64,000 bases of DNA from CP2-2F sp034436355 (lineage in GTDB: Bacteria; Chloroflexota; Anaerolineae; Aggregatilineales; UBA2796). The notes under the pieces were generated by a model. That model saw only the letters and a list, made by a program, of their open reading frames with translations. It was not told the DNA's origin and searched no databases. The stretch is taken from NCBI GenBank assembly GCA_034436355.1, contig DAOTVQ010000035.1, positions 122,392 to 186,391 of the forward strand, given 5' to 3'. Position numbers and translations under genes: made by a program. Below, piece after piece: positions 41,794-50,663 of this stretch (the stretch's first letter is position 1; the number at the start of each line of letters is the position of its first letter).

Positions 41794-41978
41794 GGCTTTG
41801 CTGCCCTTCTATCTCTAGCTCTGGAATACGCTGCAAGGTGCGCCTAACGGCAGCACCTGCTAATAGCATAACACAACTAGAACAAATTTGCCGCCTATCT
41901 TTCCCTAACAGATATCCTACCCATATAACGATGTCGTAAGAGTCGGTGCAGCACACGCTGTTCGGCATTGTAAACGGA

Positions 41979-41984
41979 TATAAT
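41979..41984 (+). promoter_or_regulatory. -10 element before the 42029 receiver gene
   Basis: A perfect TATAAT 44 bases before the ATG. No good -35 box is seen. The short repeat TTAG-GTAGA-CTAA follows directly at the predicted start of transcription. Confidence 0.4.
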
Positions 41985-42028
41985 TAGGTAGACTAACTAC
42001 AAGACAAGGTAACATAAAGGCGCTCACT

Positions 42029-42409
42029 ATGACTCAGCCCGTTGGGCAACCCTGTTCAATCTTACTTGTAGATGATGAGGCTGATCTGCTCACGCTGTTT
42101 GAGGTTGTTTTAGTTCGCCTAAACTGCACCCTCTACAAAGCGGATAGCGGCAGGCGTGCCTTAGAAATCTTGGCAGAAGTCGTGCCAACCCTTATGGTCT
42201 TAGACCTTGCCATGCCCGAAATCAGCGGGATAGATGTGTTGGAAGCAGTCCGTAGCAACAGCGCCTACGACCAAACGAAAATCGTTGTGCTAACTGCGGT
42301 GCCGCTCACGTTGGAACGCCATCATGTTGGCATGGTAGATATGGTCTTAACCAAACCAGTGACGCCGCGCAGCCTTGAAAGCACCATTCGCAGCCTGCTG
42401 AATAGTTAA
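42029..42409 (+). CDS. stand-alone response-regulator receiver protein
   Basis: A 126-residue CheY-like receiver: acidic pair VDDEAD, phospho-acceptor Asp at about residue 59 in LMVLDLAMPEISG, Thr in VVLTAV and Lys in LTKPVTP. No output domain. It lies 115 bases upstream of a GAF/PAS hybrid-type histidine kinase, the likely partner. AAAGG precedes ATG. Confidence 0.92.
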   Translation: MTQPVGQPCSILLVDDEADLLTLFEVVLVRLNCTLYKADSGRRALEILAEVVPTLMVLDLAMPEISGIDVLEAVRSNSAYDQTKIVVLTAVPLTLERHHVGMVDMVLTKPVTPRSLESTIRSLLNS

Positions 42410-42427
42410 GACACTCCCGCTGGGCGT

Positions 42428-42469
42428 TTGTACACCTTTAGCAAAAAAACACCGTGAAAGGGTGTACAA
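42428..42469. promoter_or_regulatory. long inverted repeat between receiver and kinase genes
   Basis: TTGTACACC plus TTT (42428-42439) pairs with AAA, a bulged G and GGTGTACAA (42457-42469): 12 pairs around a 17-base loop with an A7 run. The right arm contains TACAAT (42465-42470), a possible -10 for the kinase gene, so this could be an operator or a terminator of the receiver gene. The half-site TTTGTAC also occurs at the receiver promoter at 12766. Confidence 0.45.
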
Positions 42470-42524
42470 TGAGTCCAAACGCGGTAAAAGCTGATCTGCC
42501 ATTGGCGCCTTGCCTAAACCCACT

Positions 42525-44858
42525 ATGAGCCACAAGCCTTCCGTGCCTGCACATCTGCCCAAACGCCGACTGAACCTGATTAACGGCGGTGTTTCCCTTG
42601 TGGCTTGCCTGCTAATTGGTATGGTTTGGTGGGTAGCCCTTCACCAAACCCAAAACTATGCCGACAGTGCGCTGCGGACGTTTCAGGCGCGCAGCCTTGC
42701 CGCCGTGCGTGCGGCAGCCGCAACGGTGCGAGTGCTGATTTGGGATGAGATTGGCGCCTACACACAAGAGGATAGTGCTGCGTTCATCTTGGCACGCACG
42801 GCGCAGGCATTTGCTTCCACGCAAAAGCTGTTCAATGTGCTGGTCTGGACATATTGCGCCAATTGCACCGAAGCCATGCCGTCGCCTCCGTTTATGCAGC
42901 GGGATAGTGCCGTCAATCTCGATATGCTCGCCGCCCTGACGACCGCCACCGAAGCCGTCGGGCTGCATACCTTGCCCGAAGGTACGCAGATGCTTGCCGC
43001 CTGGACGCCGCTGAATCTGAGTGCCGCCACATGGTTGATCGGCATCTCGATCCCGCTTAGTGATGTGCAAGCGCAAACGCAGATCACGCTCTATCAGCAA
43101 GATGCTTTCCTGCTGGCGAGTTTGCTCTCCCTGTTGATCACAGCGATTGCTTTTGCGGCAGTTCGGCTGCGCTACCACGAACGAGGTATGCTGCGCCGCC
43201 TGCGCGAATCACAAGCACGTGCCGCCGAAGACCGCACCTTTGCAGAGGCGCTTAGCGCTATTGGCATGGCGCTGACCAGCGCGCTCGACCTTGAAGAAGT
43301 GATGGCGCGCATCCTGAGCAATGTTGGGCGCGTGGTGCCACACAGCAGCGTCAGCATCATGGTTGCCGATGGCGGCACCTATCGGCTTGCCTACGGGCGC
43401 TTTCCCGATGACAAAGTGGCGCACGTGGAACACTACACGCTTTCGCCTGAGTTGCAACGTATTTTCGATGAGATGAGCCGCACGCACAAAACGCGCCACA
43501 TCGCGGACACGGAAACCGATCCGCGCTGGATTCACACAGATCGGCAGGCTTGGGTGAAGTCTTATGTTGGCACGCCGATCTTGGTGCAGGATCAGGTGAT
43601 CGGCATCCTGAACCTGAACAGCGATCAGCGCAACCATTTCACGGCGCAGCACGCCGAACTGCTGCAAGTCTTTGCCGTGCAAGCAGGCGTTGCGCTGCAA
43701 AATGCGCGCCTCTACGCTGAATCGCGCCGCTATGCCGCCGAATTAGAGCAGCGTGTTGAAGCCCGCACTGCCACCCTGCGCCAGCGCAGCGCGCTCTTTG
43801 AGGCAATCGTGGAAAACATGACCGATGGCTTGGCATATTTTGATTTGCAGTCGTGGCGCACGCTGTACGTTAATCTGTCTTTTTTGCAGCTTACCGGCTA
43901 TGAAGCTGAGGAGGTGGTTGATCAATCACTCGATTTTTACCGCCGCTTCTTTCAAGCACCTGAATTGTTTGATCAGGCGCGCTTGCGGCTGCGCGATGCC
44001 CTTGAGCGAAAAGGCGTTTGGCAGACCGAATTTGAGGCAATTCGTAAAGATGGCACCACCTTCATCTGCGCGCTAACGGCAACCGTGGTGCGGGATGACC
44101 AACATATGCCAGTTGGTCAGCTAAACTTGGTGCGCGATATAAGCCAAGAAAAAAGCCTGCAAGCCCAGCGTGAACGCTTCATCGCCAACGCCTCCCACGA
44201 GCTCCGCACGCCGATTACCAACCTGAAACTGCGCCTGTACCTTGCCCAGCGGGATGGCGCAAACCGCGATCAGCATTTTGAGGTGATGGATCGCATGATC
44301 AAACACCTCACGCGCCTTGTCGAAAATCTGCTGGACTTGCCGCGCTTTGAACGTGGTGCGCTGACCATTCACCGCGAAAGCGTTAACCTGTGCGATCTGC
44401 TCAAAAACGCTGTGGAGACACACCTGCCGCGTGCAGCAGAATGTGGCGTGCGCCTAAGCCTTGATTTGCCCGAAGAGTGCTTCACCGCGCAGCTTGATCC
44501 AATACGCATCACACAGGTGGTGGATAACCTGCTTGCCAACGCGCTCAACTACACGCCCAAAGGCGGCAGCATTCAGGTGAGGCTGCGCGCCAACGCACAG
44601 CCACTTTTCCCATCAGCGGTCATCAGCGTTGCCGATAATGGCATTGGCATTGCACCGGAAGCGCTCGTCCGCATTTTTGAGCCGTTCTTCCGCGAGCAAT
44701 CGGCGCAAAAGGTGCGCGGCACCGGCTTAGGGCTGACCATTGCCAAGCAGATCGTTGAACTGCACGGTGGCATGATCACGGTGGAGAGCCAGCAAGGCAT
44801 CGGTAGCACCTTCAGCGTGACGCTGCCGATCAACGGTGTGACAGCGGCAATCCCATGA
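42525..44858 (+). CDS. sensor histidine kinase with GAF and PAS domains
   Basis: About 777 residues, taking ATG 42525 (TTG 42510 is also possible). Two TM segments (about 20-40 and 190-212) enclose an extracellular sensor of about 150 residues containing a Cys pair (YCANC). Inside the cell follow a GAF domain (about 235-400), a PAS domain (about 425-540, with ENMTDGLAYFDLQSWRTL), HisKA with His at about 559 in NASHELRTPITNLKL, and HATPase with NLLANALNYTPKG, DNGIGI and GTGLGLTIAKQIVELHGG. The methyltransferase gene overlaps its end by 4 bases. Confidence 0.95.
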   Translation: MSHKPSVPAHLPKRRLNLINGGVSLVACLLIGMVWWVALHQTQNYADSALRTFQARSLAAVRAAAATVRVLIWDEIGAYTQEDSAAFILARTAQAFASTQKLFNVLVWTYCANCTEAMPSPPFMQRDSAVNLDMLAALTTATEAVGLHTLPEGTQMLAAWTPLNLSAATWLIGISIPLSDVQAQTQITLYQQDAFLLASLLSLLITAIAFAAVRLRYHERGMLRRLRESQARAAEDRTFAEALSAIGMALTSALDLEEVMARILSNVGRVVPHSSVSIMVADGGTYRLAYGRFPDDKVAHVEHYTLSPELQRIFDEMSRTHKTRHIADTETDPRWIHTDRQAWVKSYVGTPILVQDQVIGILNLNSDQRNHFTAQHAELLQVFAVQAGVALQNARLYAESRRYAAELEQRVEARTATLRQRSALFEAIVENMTDGLAYFDLQSWRTLYVNLSFLQLTGYEAEEVVDQSLDFYRRFFQAPELFDQARLRLRDALERKGVWQTEFEAIRKDGTTFICALTATVVRDDQHMPVGQLNLVRDISQEKSLQAQRERFIANASHELRTPITNLKLRLYLAQRDGANRDQHFEVMDRMIKHLTRLVENLLDLPRFERGALTIHRESVNLCDLLKNAVETHLPRAAECGVRLSLDLPEECFTAQLDPIRITQVVDNLLANALNYTPKGGSIQVRLRANAQPLFPSAVISVADNGIGIAPEALVRIFEPFFREQSAQKVRGTGLGLTIAKQIVELHGGMITVESQQGIGSTFSVTLPINGVTAAIP

Positions 44859-45760
44859 GCGACCTGGACGGCGTGCGCGCCCTTTACGCACAGACCGCAC
44901 CGCACTATGAAAGTGCGATCAGCCCTGCTATGGACGCCCTAGCGCGCAGCCTTGCCGCTTGGATGGCGCGCTGTGTGCGCGAGAATGCCAACGGCAGCCT
45001 GCATGATCCATTTGATCTGCCCACAGGCGGCGCTTGTCCGAGCGTGCGCCTTGCCCTTGATGTTGGCACAGGCAGCGGTGTTTTGGCGCGGCGCATGGGG
45101 GGCTTTGCGCGCCAAGTCATCGGCGTAGACCTCTCCGCGCCAATGTTGGCAGCAGGGCAGATGGCACTGCACCGTGAGCGCAGCACAAAGGTGCGCTTAG
45201 TGCTTGGGGATGTGCATCGTTTGCCGTTTCGGGCGGCAGCCTTTGATCTGATCGGCGCATCCTTTGGGCTGAATCACAGTTTGCCGCGCCGTTCGCTGCG
45301 CGAATTGATGCGCCTGCTGCGTCCAAACTGCTTATTATGCTGCCAAGAGTGGGGCGGGCGTGATGAACTTTCGCGCTTGTTTGGTGAAACGCTCCGCACC
45401 TACACGGACTCTGTTGAGGTAGCTGCCCCGCCAGCACTCAATGCCTACCTTGAGTCGCCGTGCGCTTGGCAAACGCATTTGCAAGACGCAGACGACTATT
45501 ACACCCTGTTCAAGGCAGCCGGCTTTGCGCTGGTGTGGGCGCAAGAGGCAGCCTTTACGACGGTGCGTTTCCCAACGGTGGATGCCTTCATCGCCTACAA
45601 ACTGGGCTGGGCGCCGCGCCGCCTGCCCTACGAAGCACTCTCGGAGGCGGCGCGCACCGCCTGCTATGCCGATTTGCGTGCTGTGCTTGCGCCACACTGT
45701 GCGCCTGATGGTGCGCTGCTCTGGCAGCCACCCTTGATACGCGTGTGTGCGGTGCGCTAG
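44855..45760 (+). CDS. class-I SAM-dependent methyltransferase
   Basis: A 301-residue methyltransferase of the UbiE/Ubiquinone-menaquinone-like fold. SAM motif I LALDVGTGSGVLARRMGGFA (about 67-86), motif II VIGVDLSAPMLAAGQ and acidic post-motif GDVHRLPFRAAAFDLIGASF are clear. Substrate not predictable. The ATG overlaps the kinase stop (ATGA), so it is translationally coupled to a signalling protein, an unusual partner for a metabolic methyltransferase. Confidence 0.85.
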   Translation: MSDLDGVRALYAQTAPHYESAISPAMDALARSLAAWMARCVRENANGSLHDPFDLPTGGACPSVRLALDVGTGSGVLARRMGGFARQVIGVDLSAPMLAAGQMALHRERSTKVRLVLGDVHRLPFRAAAFDLIGASFGLNHSLPRRSLRELMRLLRPNCLLCCQEWGGRDELSRLFGETLRTYTDSVEVAAPPALNAYLESPCAWQTHLQDADDYYTLFKAAGFALVWAQEAAFTTVRFPTVDAFIAYKLGWAPRRLPYEALSEAARTACYADLRAVLAPHCAPDGALLWQPPLIRVCAVR

Positions 45761-45811
45761 AAAATGATGTTTGTATGGCGTGCCAAAACCTTCTCCAACT
45801 TTGCACAGGCT

Positions 45812-45844
45812 CTTCATAACTTCTTCATAGCCTTGCCCTACACT
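45812..45844 (+). promoter_or_regulatory. phased direct repeats and -10, OmpR/PhoB-type binding site
   Basis: CTTCATAAC (45812-45820) and CTTCATAGC (45823-45831) are direct repeats 11 bases apart, one helix turn, followed by a TACACT -10 (45839-45844) at 18 bases. The repeats occupy the place of the -35 box, the usual layout for activation by an OmpR/PhoB-type regulator. A regulator of this family is encoded at 46945. Confidence 0.55.
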
Positions 45845-45903
45845 GAGAAGCATAAGACCAACGCGAAAGCATGGTCGGAAACACTGTAACAGGAGTAGGA
45901 ACG

Positions 45904-46869
45904 ATGAAACGCTTTACCAAAGGTCTATTGGCAGCCGCTGCGACGGTTGCACTTGTGGGCGGTTTGGCACTTGGTGCCACCACTGCGGACGCGCAAGGGC
46001 GCGGTGGGCAGGGCGGCGCCATGAACTGGGCGGGTGGCGCTATGTTGATCAGCGCGTGCAGCACCACCGACTATACCAGCGTGGCAGCCACCGCGCTGAA
46101 CATGACCGCCTCTGAACTCCGCGTGGCGCTGGCAGGCGGCGCTAATCTGAATCGGATTGCGGCACAGAAGGGCGTTGAACTCACTGTCGTCCAAGAAGCA
46201 CTGCGAGCAGCACGCCTTGCAGAGGTGGATAAGGCACTGGCAGATGGCTTGATCACGGCAGAACAGGCAGAACAGCTCAAAAGCCTGCTCAGCGGGCAAG
46301 TGAATCCGCCTGCACAAGGCACACCAATGGCGCCCGGTATGCGTGGGCGCGGTGATCGTCCCGGCGTGCGGATCATGGTGCAGCGCGTGAACTTGTTGGC
46401 GGGCATCAATGCGCGCAACACCGTGAAGCCCTACATCGTCTCTGCCGAAGCACTGGGCATCTCTTGTGCAGACCTGATTAAGGCAGCGCAGGGCGGGCAG
46501 TCTATCGCGCAGGTGGCAGCCGAGAAGGGTGTAGCACTCCAAACGTTGGTGGATGCCCTGACGAAGGCATACAGCGATGCCCTGGCGAAGGACGTTGAAG
46601 AAGGCTTGGTGGCAAAGGCACGTGCCGATGCAATGCAGGCGCAGATCGTCAACAATGTGCTAGGCATCCTCTCGCGCCCGCATGGTCGCTTTGGGATCGG
46701 CATTCCAATGCCGCGCATGGGTCGCAGTGGCGTGCAGTTCTTTGAGGGCGAACTGCCTGAGGATGCCTTCACGCTGCTCGATGCGAGTGATGTGGTCTTT
46801 TTCGGCGAACTGTTCGAGGGCGAACTGCCAAGCCTCACCATTGAGGTGGCGCCCGGCAGCGGCAACTAA
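45904..46869 (+). CDS. secreted protein with two helical repeats
   Basis: About 321 residues from ATG 45904 (AGGAGTAGGA upstream; a longer frame from 45871 lacks such a site). Signal peptide about 1-31. Two related helical modules follow: ALNMTASELRVALAGGANLN with QKGVELTVVQEAL, then ALGISCADLIKAAQGGQSIA with EKGVALQTLVDAL. Each resembles the YckD/DUF2680-like 'LG.t..eL......G.sla.iA...Gv....l...l' unit. A Pro/Gly/Arg-rich stretch links the modules and the C-terminus is acidic. Function unknown; such proteins are often under two-component control, which fits the operator upstream and the next two genes. Confidence 0.8.
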   Translation: MKRFTKGLLAAAATVALVGGLALGATTADAQGRGGQGGAMNWAGGAMLISACSTTDYTSVAATALNMTASELRVALAGGANLNRIAAQKGVELTVVQEALRAARLAEVDKALADGLITAEQAEQLKSLLSGQVNPPAQGTPMAPGMRGRGDRPGVRIMVQRVNLLAGINARNTVKPYIVSAEALGISCADLIKAAQGGQSIAQVAAEKGVALQTLVDALTKAYSDALAKDVEEGLVAKARADAMQAQIVNNVLGILSRPHGRFGIGIPMPRMGRSGVQFFEGELPEDAFTLLDASDVVFFGELFEGELPSLTIEVAPGSGN

Positions 46870-46944
46870 GCAGACTCCCCACGCTTCAAACAGCTAGGTA
46901 CAATGAAGTTGGGTCGGCACACACCGACCCACTTCGCATAGGAA

Positions 46945-47679
46945 ATGAAAGAATTGTTTGCCATGCAACGCCCAACGCGAGTGCTGATCATTGAAGATCA
47001 GGTCAAAATCGTCCACTGGTTGAGCGAGTTCTTGAAGCAGGCACATTTCGAGGTGCTGACAGCCTACGACGGGCGGACGGGCTTACAGCTTGCTACCGCT
47101 GAACGGCCGGATGTGATCCTGCTCGACCTGATGCTGCCGGATATGGATGGCTTGGATATTTGCCGCACGGTGCGCCAATACTCAGATGCGTTCATCATCA
47201 TGCTGACGGCGCGTGTGGAAGAAACGGATCGGCTGATCGGCTTAGAGATCGGCGCTGATGATTATGTGACCAAGCCGTTCAGCCCGCGTGAGGTCGTAGC
47301 GCGCATCCGTGCTTTGCTGCGGCGTGCCAGCGGCACACTAGCGCAAAACGGCACAGCACAGCAGCGCACATTGACCTGTGGCGCGCTTCAGCTAGACTCA
47401 AACAAGCGCCTTTGCACCTTGAACGGTGAATTGGTCAGCCTGACGCCCACCGAATTTGACATTTTGCACACCCTTATGCTGCATCCCGGCGTGCCATTCA
47501 CCCGCGAACGGCTGATCAACGAGGCGCTCGGTTACGACTACAGCGGCTATGAGCGCACCATAGATGTGCATATCCGCAATTTGCGCCGCAAGATTGAACA
47601 TGACGCGCAAAATCCGCAGTATATCCAAACTGTATTCGGTATCGGCTACCGCTTTACAGAAACGCCGCCCACAGCCTGA
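46945..47679 (+). CDS. OmpR-family response regulator
   Basis: A 244-residue two-domain regulator. Receiver with EDQ acidic site, phospho-acceptor Asp at about residue 61 in ILLDLMLPDMDGLD, switch Thr in MLTARVEE and Lys in VTKPFSPREV; the winged-helix DNA-binding domain (about 140-240) has LTPTEFDILHTLMLHPG, RTIDVHIRNLRRKIE and TVFGIGYRF. ATG 46945 has AGGA only 2 bases before; ATG 46963 is an alternative. The histidine kinase follows after 14 bases. The repeats at 45812 are a candidate target. Confidence 0.96.
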   Translation: MKELFAMQRPTRVLIIEDQVKIVHWLSEFLKQAHFEVLTAYDGRTGLQLATAERPDVILLDLMLPDMDGLDICRTVRQYSDAFIIMLTARVEETDRLIGLEIGADDYVTKPFSPREVVARIRALLRRASGTLAQNGTAQQRTLTCGALQLDSNKRLCTLNGELVSLTPTEFDILHTLMLHPGVPFTRERLINEALGYDYSGYERTIDVHIRNLRRKIEHDAQNPQYIQTVFGIGYRFTETPPTA

Positions 47680-47693
47680 TCGGAAGGTGTGCC

Positions 47694-49229
47694 ATGCGCT
47701 TGTTCCGCCGCCAACTGCTGCTCAGCTATCTGCCTTTGGCACTTTTGCCGATCTTGGTCATCGGCTTGGTCACGCGTGGCGTGGCAGAAGATCGCCTTAC
47801 GCTCTTGGTGACGCAAGACGCAGCGCGCCGCGTGCGCGGCTTGGTGCCGTGCTTCAACGTCTACTACGCCGCCGCTGGTTCGTGGGCGCCTTTGGTAGAA
47901 GCACTAAGAATCGGTGAGCCGTTTGTGTATCCTGCCTCAATCCGTGTGGAAAGCACGGCGCCACAAACACAGCAAAGCGGCGTGTTGTCGCTGGACGAGA
48001 ATGGCGTGCTATCCTGCTTTCCCGTCACGGTGCGCCAAATGCGTTTGCGCCCGCTGCTTAGCGAACGCCGCCCGATCCTTGAGCAGATGCTAAGCGGCGC
48101 AGCCGGCACTGTTTTGCCCGCCTCAGCACACCGCGAAGAATTGATCCTGACCGATCCGAACGGCGTGGTGCTGCTGAATGCCGAACCAAGCCTGATCGGG
48201 CAGCAATTAGCGCCCGAAGTGCTGCGCCAAAGCGCACCGATTATGGTCAACGGGCAACCCATTGCACGCTTGGCGCTGGCAACGGGCATCCTTGACGAAG
48301 GGCAGCGCCAACTGTTGCACGCTTTGAACCTTGCGCTCATCCTTTCGGGCGGCTTTTCGCTGCTGGCGGCGCTTGGCTTGGGCTGGTGGATGTCTTCCCG
48401 ACTCTCACAGCCGATCCGCGCCCTGAATGAAGGTGTGCAGCGCCTTGCGCGTGGCGAATGGCGTGCGCCCGTGCCAATCACCACCAAGAACGAGTTAGGC
48501 GATCTGACCCGTGCCTTCAACAGCATGGCGGCTGAGTTAATCCGCCAACAGACGACCACACGGCAAATGGTGGCAGATATTGCCCACGACCTACGCACGC
48601 CGCTCAGCACCATGTCGCTGGAGGTGGAGGCGATTGAGGCGGGCTTTCAGACGCCGCAGCAGGCAACCGAGAGCCTGCGCGAGGAGATCGCATGGTTGCA
48701 GCGCATGGTGGATGATTTGCGCTTACTCTCACTAATGGATGCTGATCAAGTCCGTTTGCAGGTGGAGCCAGTGCCGTTGGGCGTTTTTCTGAGCCGCCTG
48801 CACGATTTTTGGCGCACCAGTGCCGAAGAAGGCGGGCGTGTTTTGGCATTGGAAATGACAAGCGATCTGCCCGTCATTCAGGCGGACGCCATGCGCTTGC
48901 GGCAAATTCTGGGCAACCTGATTGATAACGCGCTGCGGCACACCAAAGCAGGCGATAGCGTGCGGCTTCAGGCGCAGCCTGCCCAAGATGGCGGCGTGCT
49001 GATCCGTGTGGCGGATAGCGGTGAGGGCATTCCTTCAGAGGCACTGCCACGCATTTTTGACCGTTTCTATAGGGCAGATCGGGCGCGGCTGCACAACGAC
49101 AGCGGCAGTGGGCTGGGCTTGAGCATTGCCAAGCGCCTTGTGGAGATGCACGGCGGCACGATCACGGTCAGCAGTCGGCTTGGGCATGGCACGGCGTTCA
49201 GCATTTACCTGCCGCAGCGGGCGGGCTAA
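47694..49229 (+). CDS. membrane sensor histidine kinase with HAMP domain
   Basis: A 511-residue kinase. TM1 about 9-29, extracytoplasmic sensor about 30-205, TM2 about 206-232, HAMP (LSQPIRALNEGVQRLARGEW), HisKA with His at about 298 in MVADIAHDLRTPLSTMS, HATPase with LGNLIDNALRHTKAG, DSGEGIP and GSGLGLSIAKRLVEMHGG. GGAAGG precedes ATG. It forms a standard pair with the OmpR-type regulator just upstream. Confidence 0.96.
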   Translation: MRLFRRQLLLSYLPLALLPILVIGLVTRGVAEDRLTLLVTQDAARRVRGLVPCFNVYYAAAGSWAPLVEALRIGEPFVYPASIRVESTAPQTQQSGVLSLDENGVLSCFPVTVRQMRLRPLLSERRPILEQMLSGAAGTVLPASAHREELILTDPNGVVLLNAEPSLIGQQLAPEVLRQSAPIMVNGQPIARLALATGILDEGQRQLLHALNLALILSGGFSLLAALGLGWWMSSRLSQPIRALNEGVQRLARGEWRAPVPITTKNELGDLTRAFNSMAAELIRQQTTTRQMVADIAHDLRTPLSTMSLEVEAIEAGFQTPQQATESLREEIAWLQRMVDDLRLLSLMDADQVRLQVEPVPLGVFLSRLHDFWRTSAEEGGRVLALEMTSDLPVIQADAMRLRQILGNLIDNALRHTKAGDSVRLQAQPAQDGGVLIRVADSGEGIPSEALPRIFDRFYRADRARLHNDSGSGLGLSIAKRLVEMHGGTITVSSRLGHGTAFSIYLPQRAG

Positions 49230-49249
49230 CTGGACTGAGAGAGATACCT

Positions 49250-50080
49250 TTATAAATCGAATGTTAGTTGCTCACTCGTAGGCTGGTCGATCTTTGGCGG
49301 ATAGAAAACGCCCAAGACCATCCATGTGTTGTAAGGGAAGCGTGTTCCCATAAAAAAGCGGGTATCATTTCGAGGCGCACATAGTTGGCTAAAGAACTTG
49401 TGTCTTACACTCTCTGCTGCTGCCTGTTCACTGTTCAATCGATCTGCCTCTTTGAGGAATAAAACGCCCAATTCCCAGTCTTCAATCATGGCACTGTGTG
49501 GTTTAGTACTATCTTCACACTCAAATATATAGCTGAATTTGTAGGGAATCTTGCGGAGTGGTTTTTGTGGTTCACCAAACAGCTTCAGTTGATCGAACAG
49601 CACTTGCCATTCAGGTTTCCATTCGCGGCTGGCAGGTGTGATTTTCAAATCTAGGATGCGGCTAGGGCGTACAATGCCCAACGAAAGGCGCTCTGTTTCA
49701 TAGCGCTGCTTATATTGATTGAGTGTTAAGTGCGGCAGCGGATCAATGATGGCACGGCGCGCTGCCCAACCATTCGTGGTAGGTAATGGATCACCCAATA
49801 TACGAAGCGACTCCAGTAAGGGACGGCGACTCTCTTTGCGAGTATCGTTTCCAGCACCACGCGGCGCAAGATCAATCTCCACCCACTGATACTTTCGGAA
49901 TTGTTGATCTCTCGAACGGTAACGATAATCAATTGGATAAAGACGTATCCATTCACCCGACTCGCTTATTCCGGCGGTGCAAATCAGTTCCTGATACCCT
50001 CTCGACGGAAGCGGATACGTCATAACTGTGATCAACACTTTGGTGCGTTGGTAGCTTTGGCTGGACGTGCTGGCGCTCAT
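49250..50080 (-). CDS. unknown protein in restriction-modification island
   Basis: About 276 residues starting ATG 50080 with AAGGAGC upstream. It begins KVLITVMTYPLPSRGYQELI, then EWIRLYPIDYRYRSRDQQFR and a mixed alpha/beta sequence ending in TSEQLTFDL. I do not recognise the family. It is A+T-richer than the flanking core genes, and lies in a minus-strand pair with the ASCH-like gene, with which it overlaps by 128 bases. Proteins next to ASCH-domain and methyltransferase genes often belong to mobile defence islands, so an accessory role is possible but unproven. Confidence 0.7.
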   Translation of the reverse strand: MSASTSSQSYQRTKVLITVMTYPLPSRGYQELICTAGISESGEWIRLYPIDYRYRSRDQQFRKYQWVEIDLAPRGAGNDTRKESRRPLLESLRILGDPLPTTNGWAARRAIIDPLPHLTLNQYKQRYETERLSLGIVRPSRILDLKITPASREWKPEWQVLFDQLKLFGEPQKPLRKIPYKFSYIFECEDSTKPHSAMIEDWELGVLFLKEADRLNSEQAAAESVRHKFFSQLCAPRNDTRFFMGTRFPYNTWMVLGVFYPPKIDQPTSEQLTFDL

Positions 50081-50468
50081 AAAGCTCCTTAAATTCGTTC
50101 GCAACAACACTTTCTAGGCAAAAAGAAATCACCCATACTTCAACTGTCAAATCTGCCTGCGCGCCATGAATTGCCCGCCACGCTTCGAAGAACGCCTTGC
50201 GCGAGGCAAAGCCTTCCGCACGAGCATCCTTCATGGAGATTTTTTCAAGCCGTTCACGGCGCAGCCCTGTAATCCTAATGCGGGCAACTGCCTTTTTGCC
50301 GCGTCCCGGCTGCACTGCGTAAGTCTTATTCACCTGATAGATGGTGCGCTTACTCGCACTATGAATACATTGTTGATCAGGTGTGATTGTTTCGCCTGCT
50401 TTGACAAGGCGGCGCGTTTGCGATTTACGTTCGCTCAAGACAAGGGTAAGTGTGTGTGCAAAAATCAT
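49953..50468 (-). CDS. ASCH-like domain protein
   Basis: A 171-residue frame whose first 115 residues resemble ASCH domains (beta-barrel RNA-binding or nucleoside-handling fold related to PUA): FAHTLTLVLSERKSQTRRLV, YAVQPGRGKKAVARIRITGL and EGFASRKAFFEAWRAIHG. The C-terminal 45 residues read out of frame over the start of the next gene and look non-native (HQSVDHSYDVSASVERVSG), so the natural stop may have been lost. Start ATG 50468; no good ribosome-binding site. TATAAT on the minus strand at 50515-50510 may be its -10. Confidence 0.65.
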   Translation of the reverse strand: MIFAHTLTLVLSERKSQTRRLVKAGETITPDQQCIHSASKRTIYQVNKTYAVQPGRGKKAVARIRITGLRRERLEKISMKDARAEGFASRKAFFEAWRAIHGAQADLTVEVWVISFCLESVVANEFKELYERQHVQPKLPTHQSVDHSYDVSASVERVSGTDLHRRNKRVG

Positions 50469-50571
50469 AGTGGCTTCGCTTTTTGGTCTAGATAAGGCAT
50501 TAGCGCGTGATTATAACATAAATTCTAAACACTTTCTACTTGCCCGTTCGATGGGATGTGATGAACGCCAT

Positions 50572-50626
50572 CGCGTGTTTGCTATGCCTCAGCAAAACGC
50601 GCACCACACCCTAGAACTGCTATAAT
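50572..50626 (+). promoter_or_regulatory. inverted repeat and extended -10 promoter of the R-M genes
   Basis: CGCGT-TTTGCT (50572-50583, one bulged G) pairs with AGCAAA-ACGCG (50591-50601): 11 pairs around a 7-base loop. Sixteen bases on comes TGCTATAAT (50618-50626), a perfect extended -10. The repeat's right arm covers the -35 position, so it could be an operator for the methyltransferase gene that starts at 50664. Confidence 0.55.
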
Positions 50627-50663
50627 TGATCATGGGGTTGCCATTATTAGGGAGTGATGCGCC

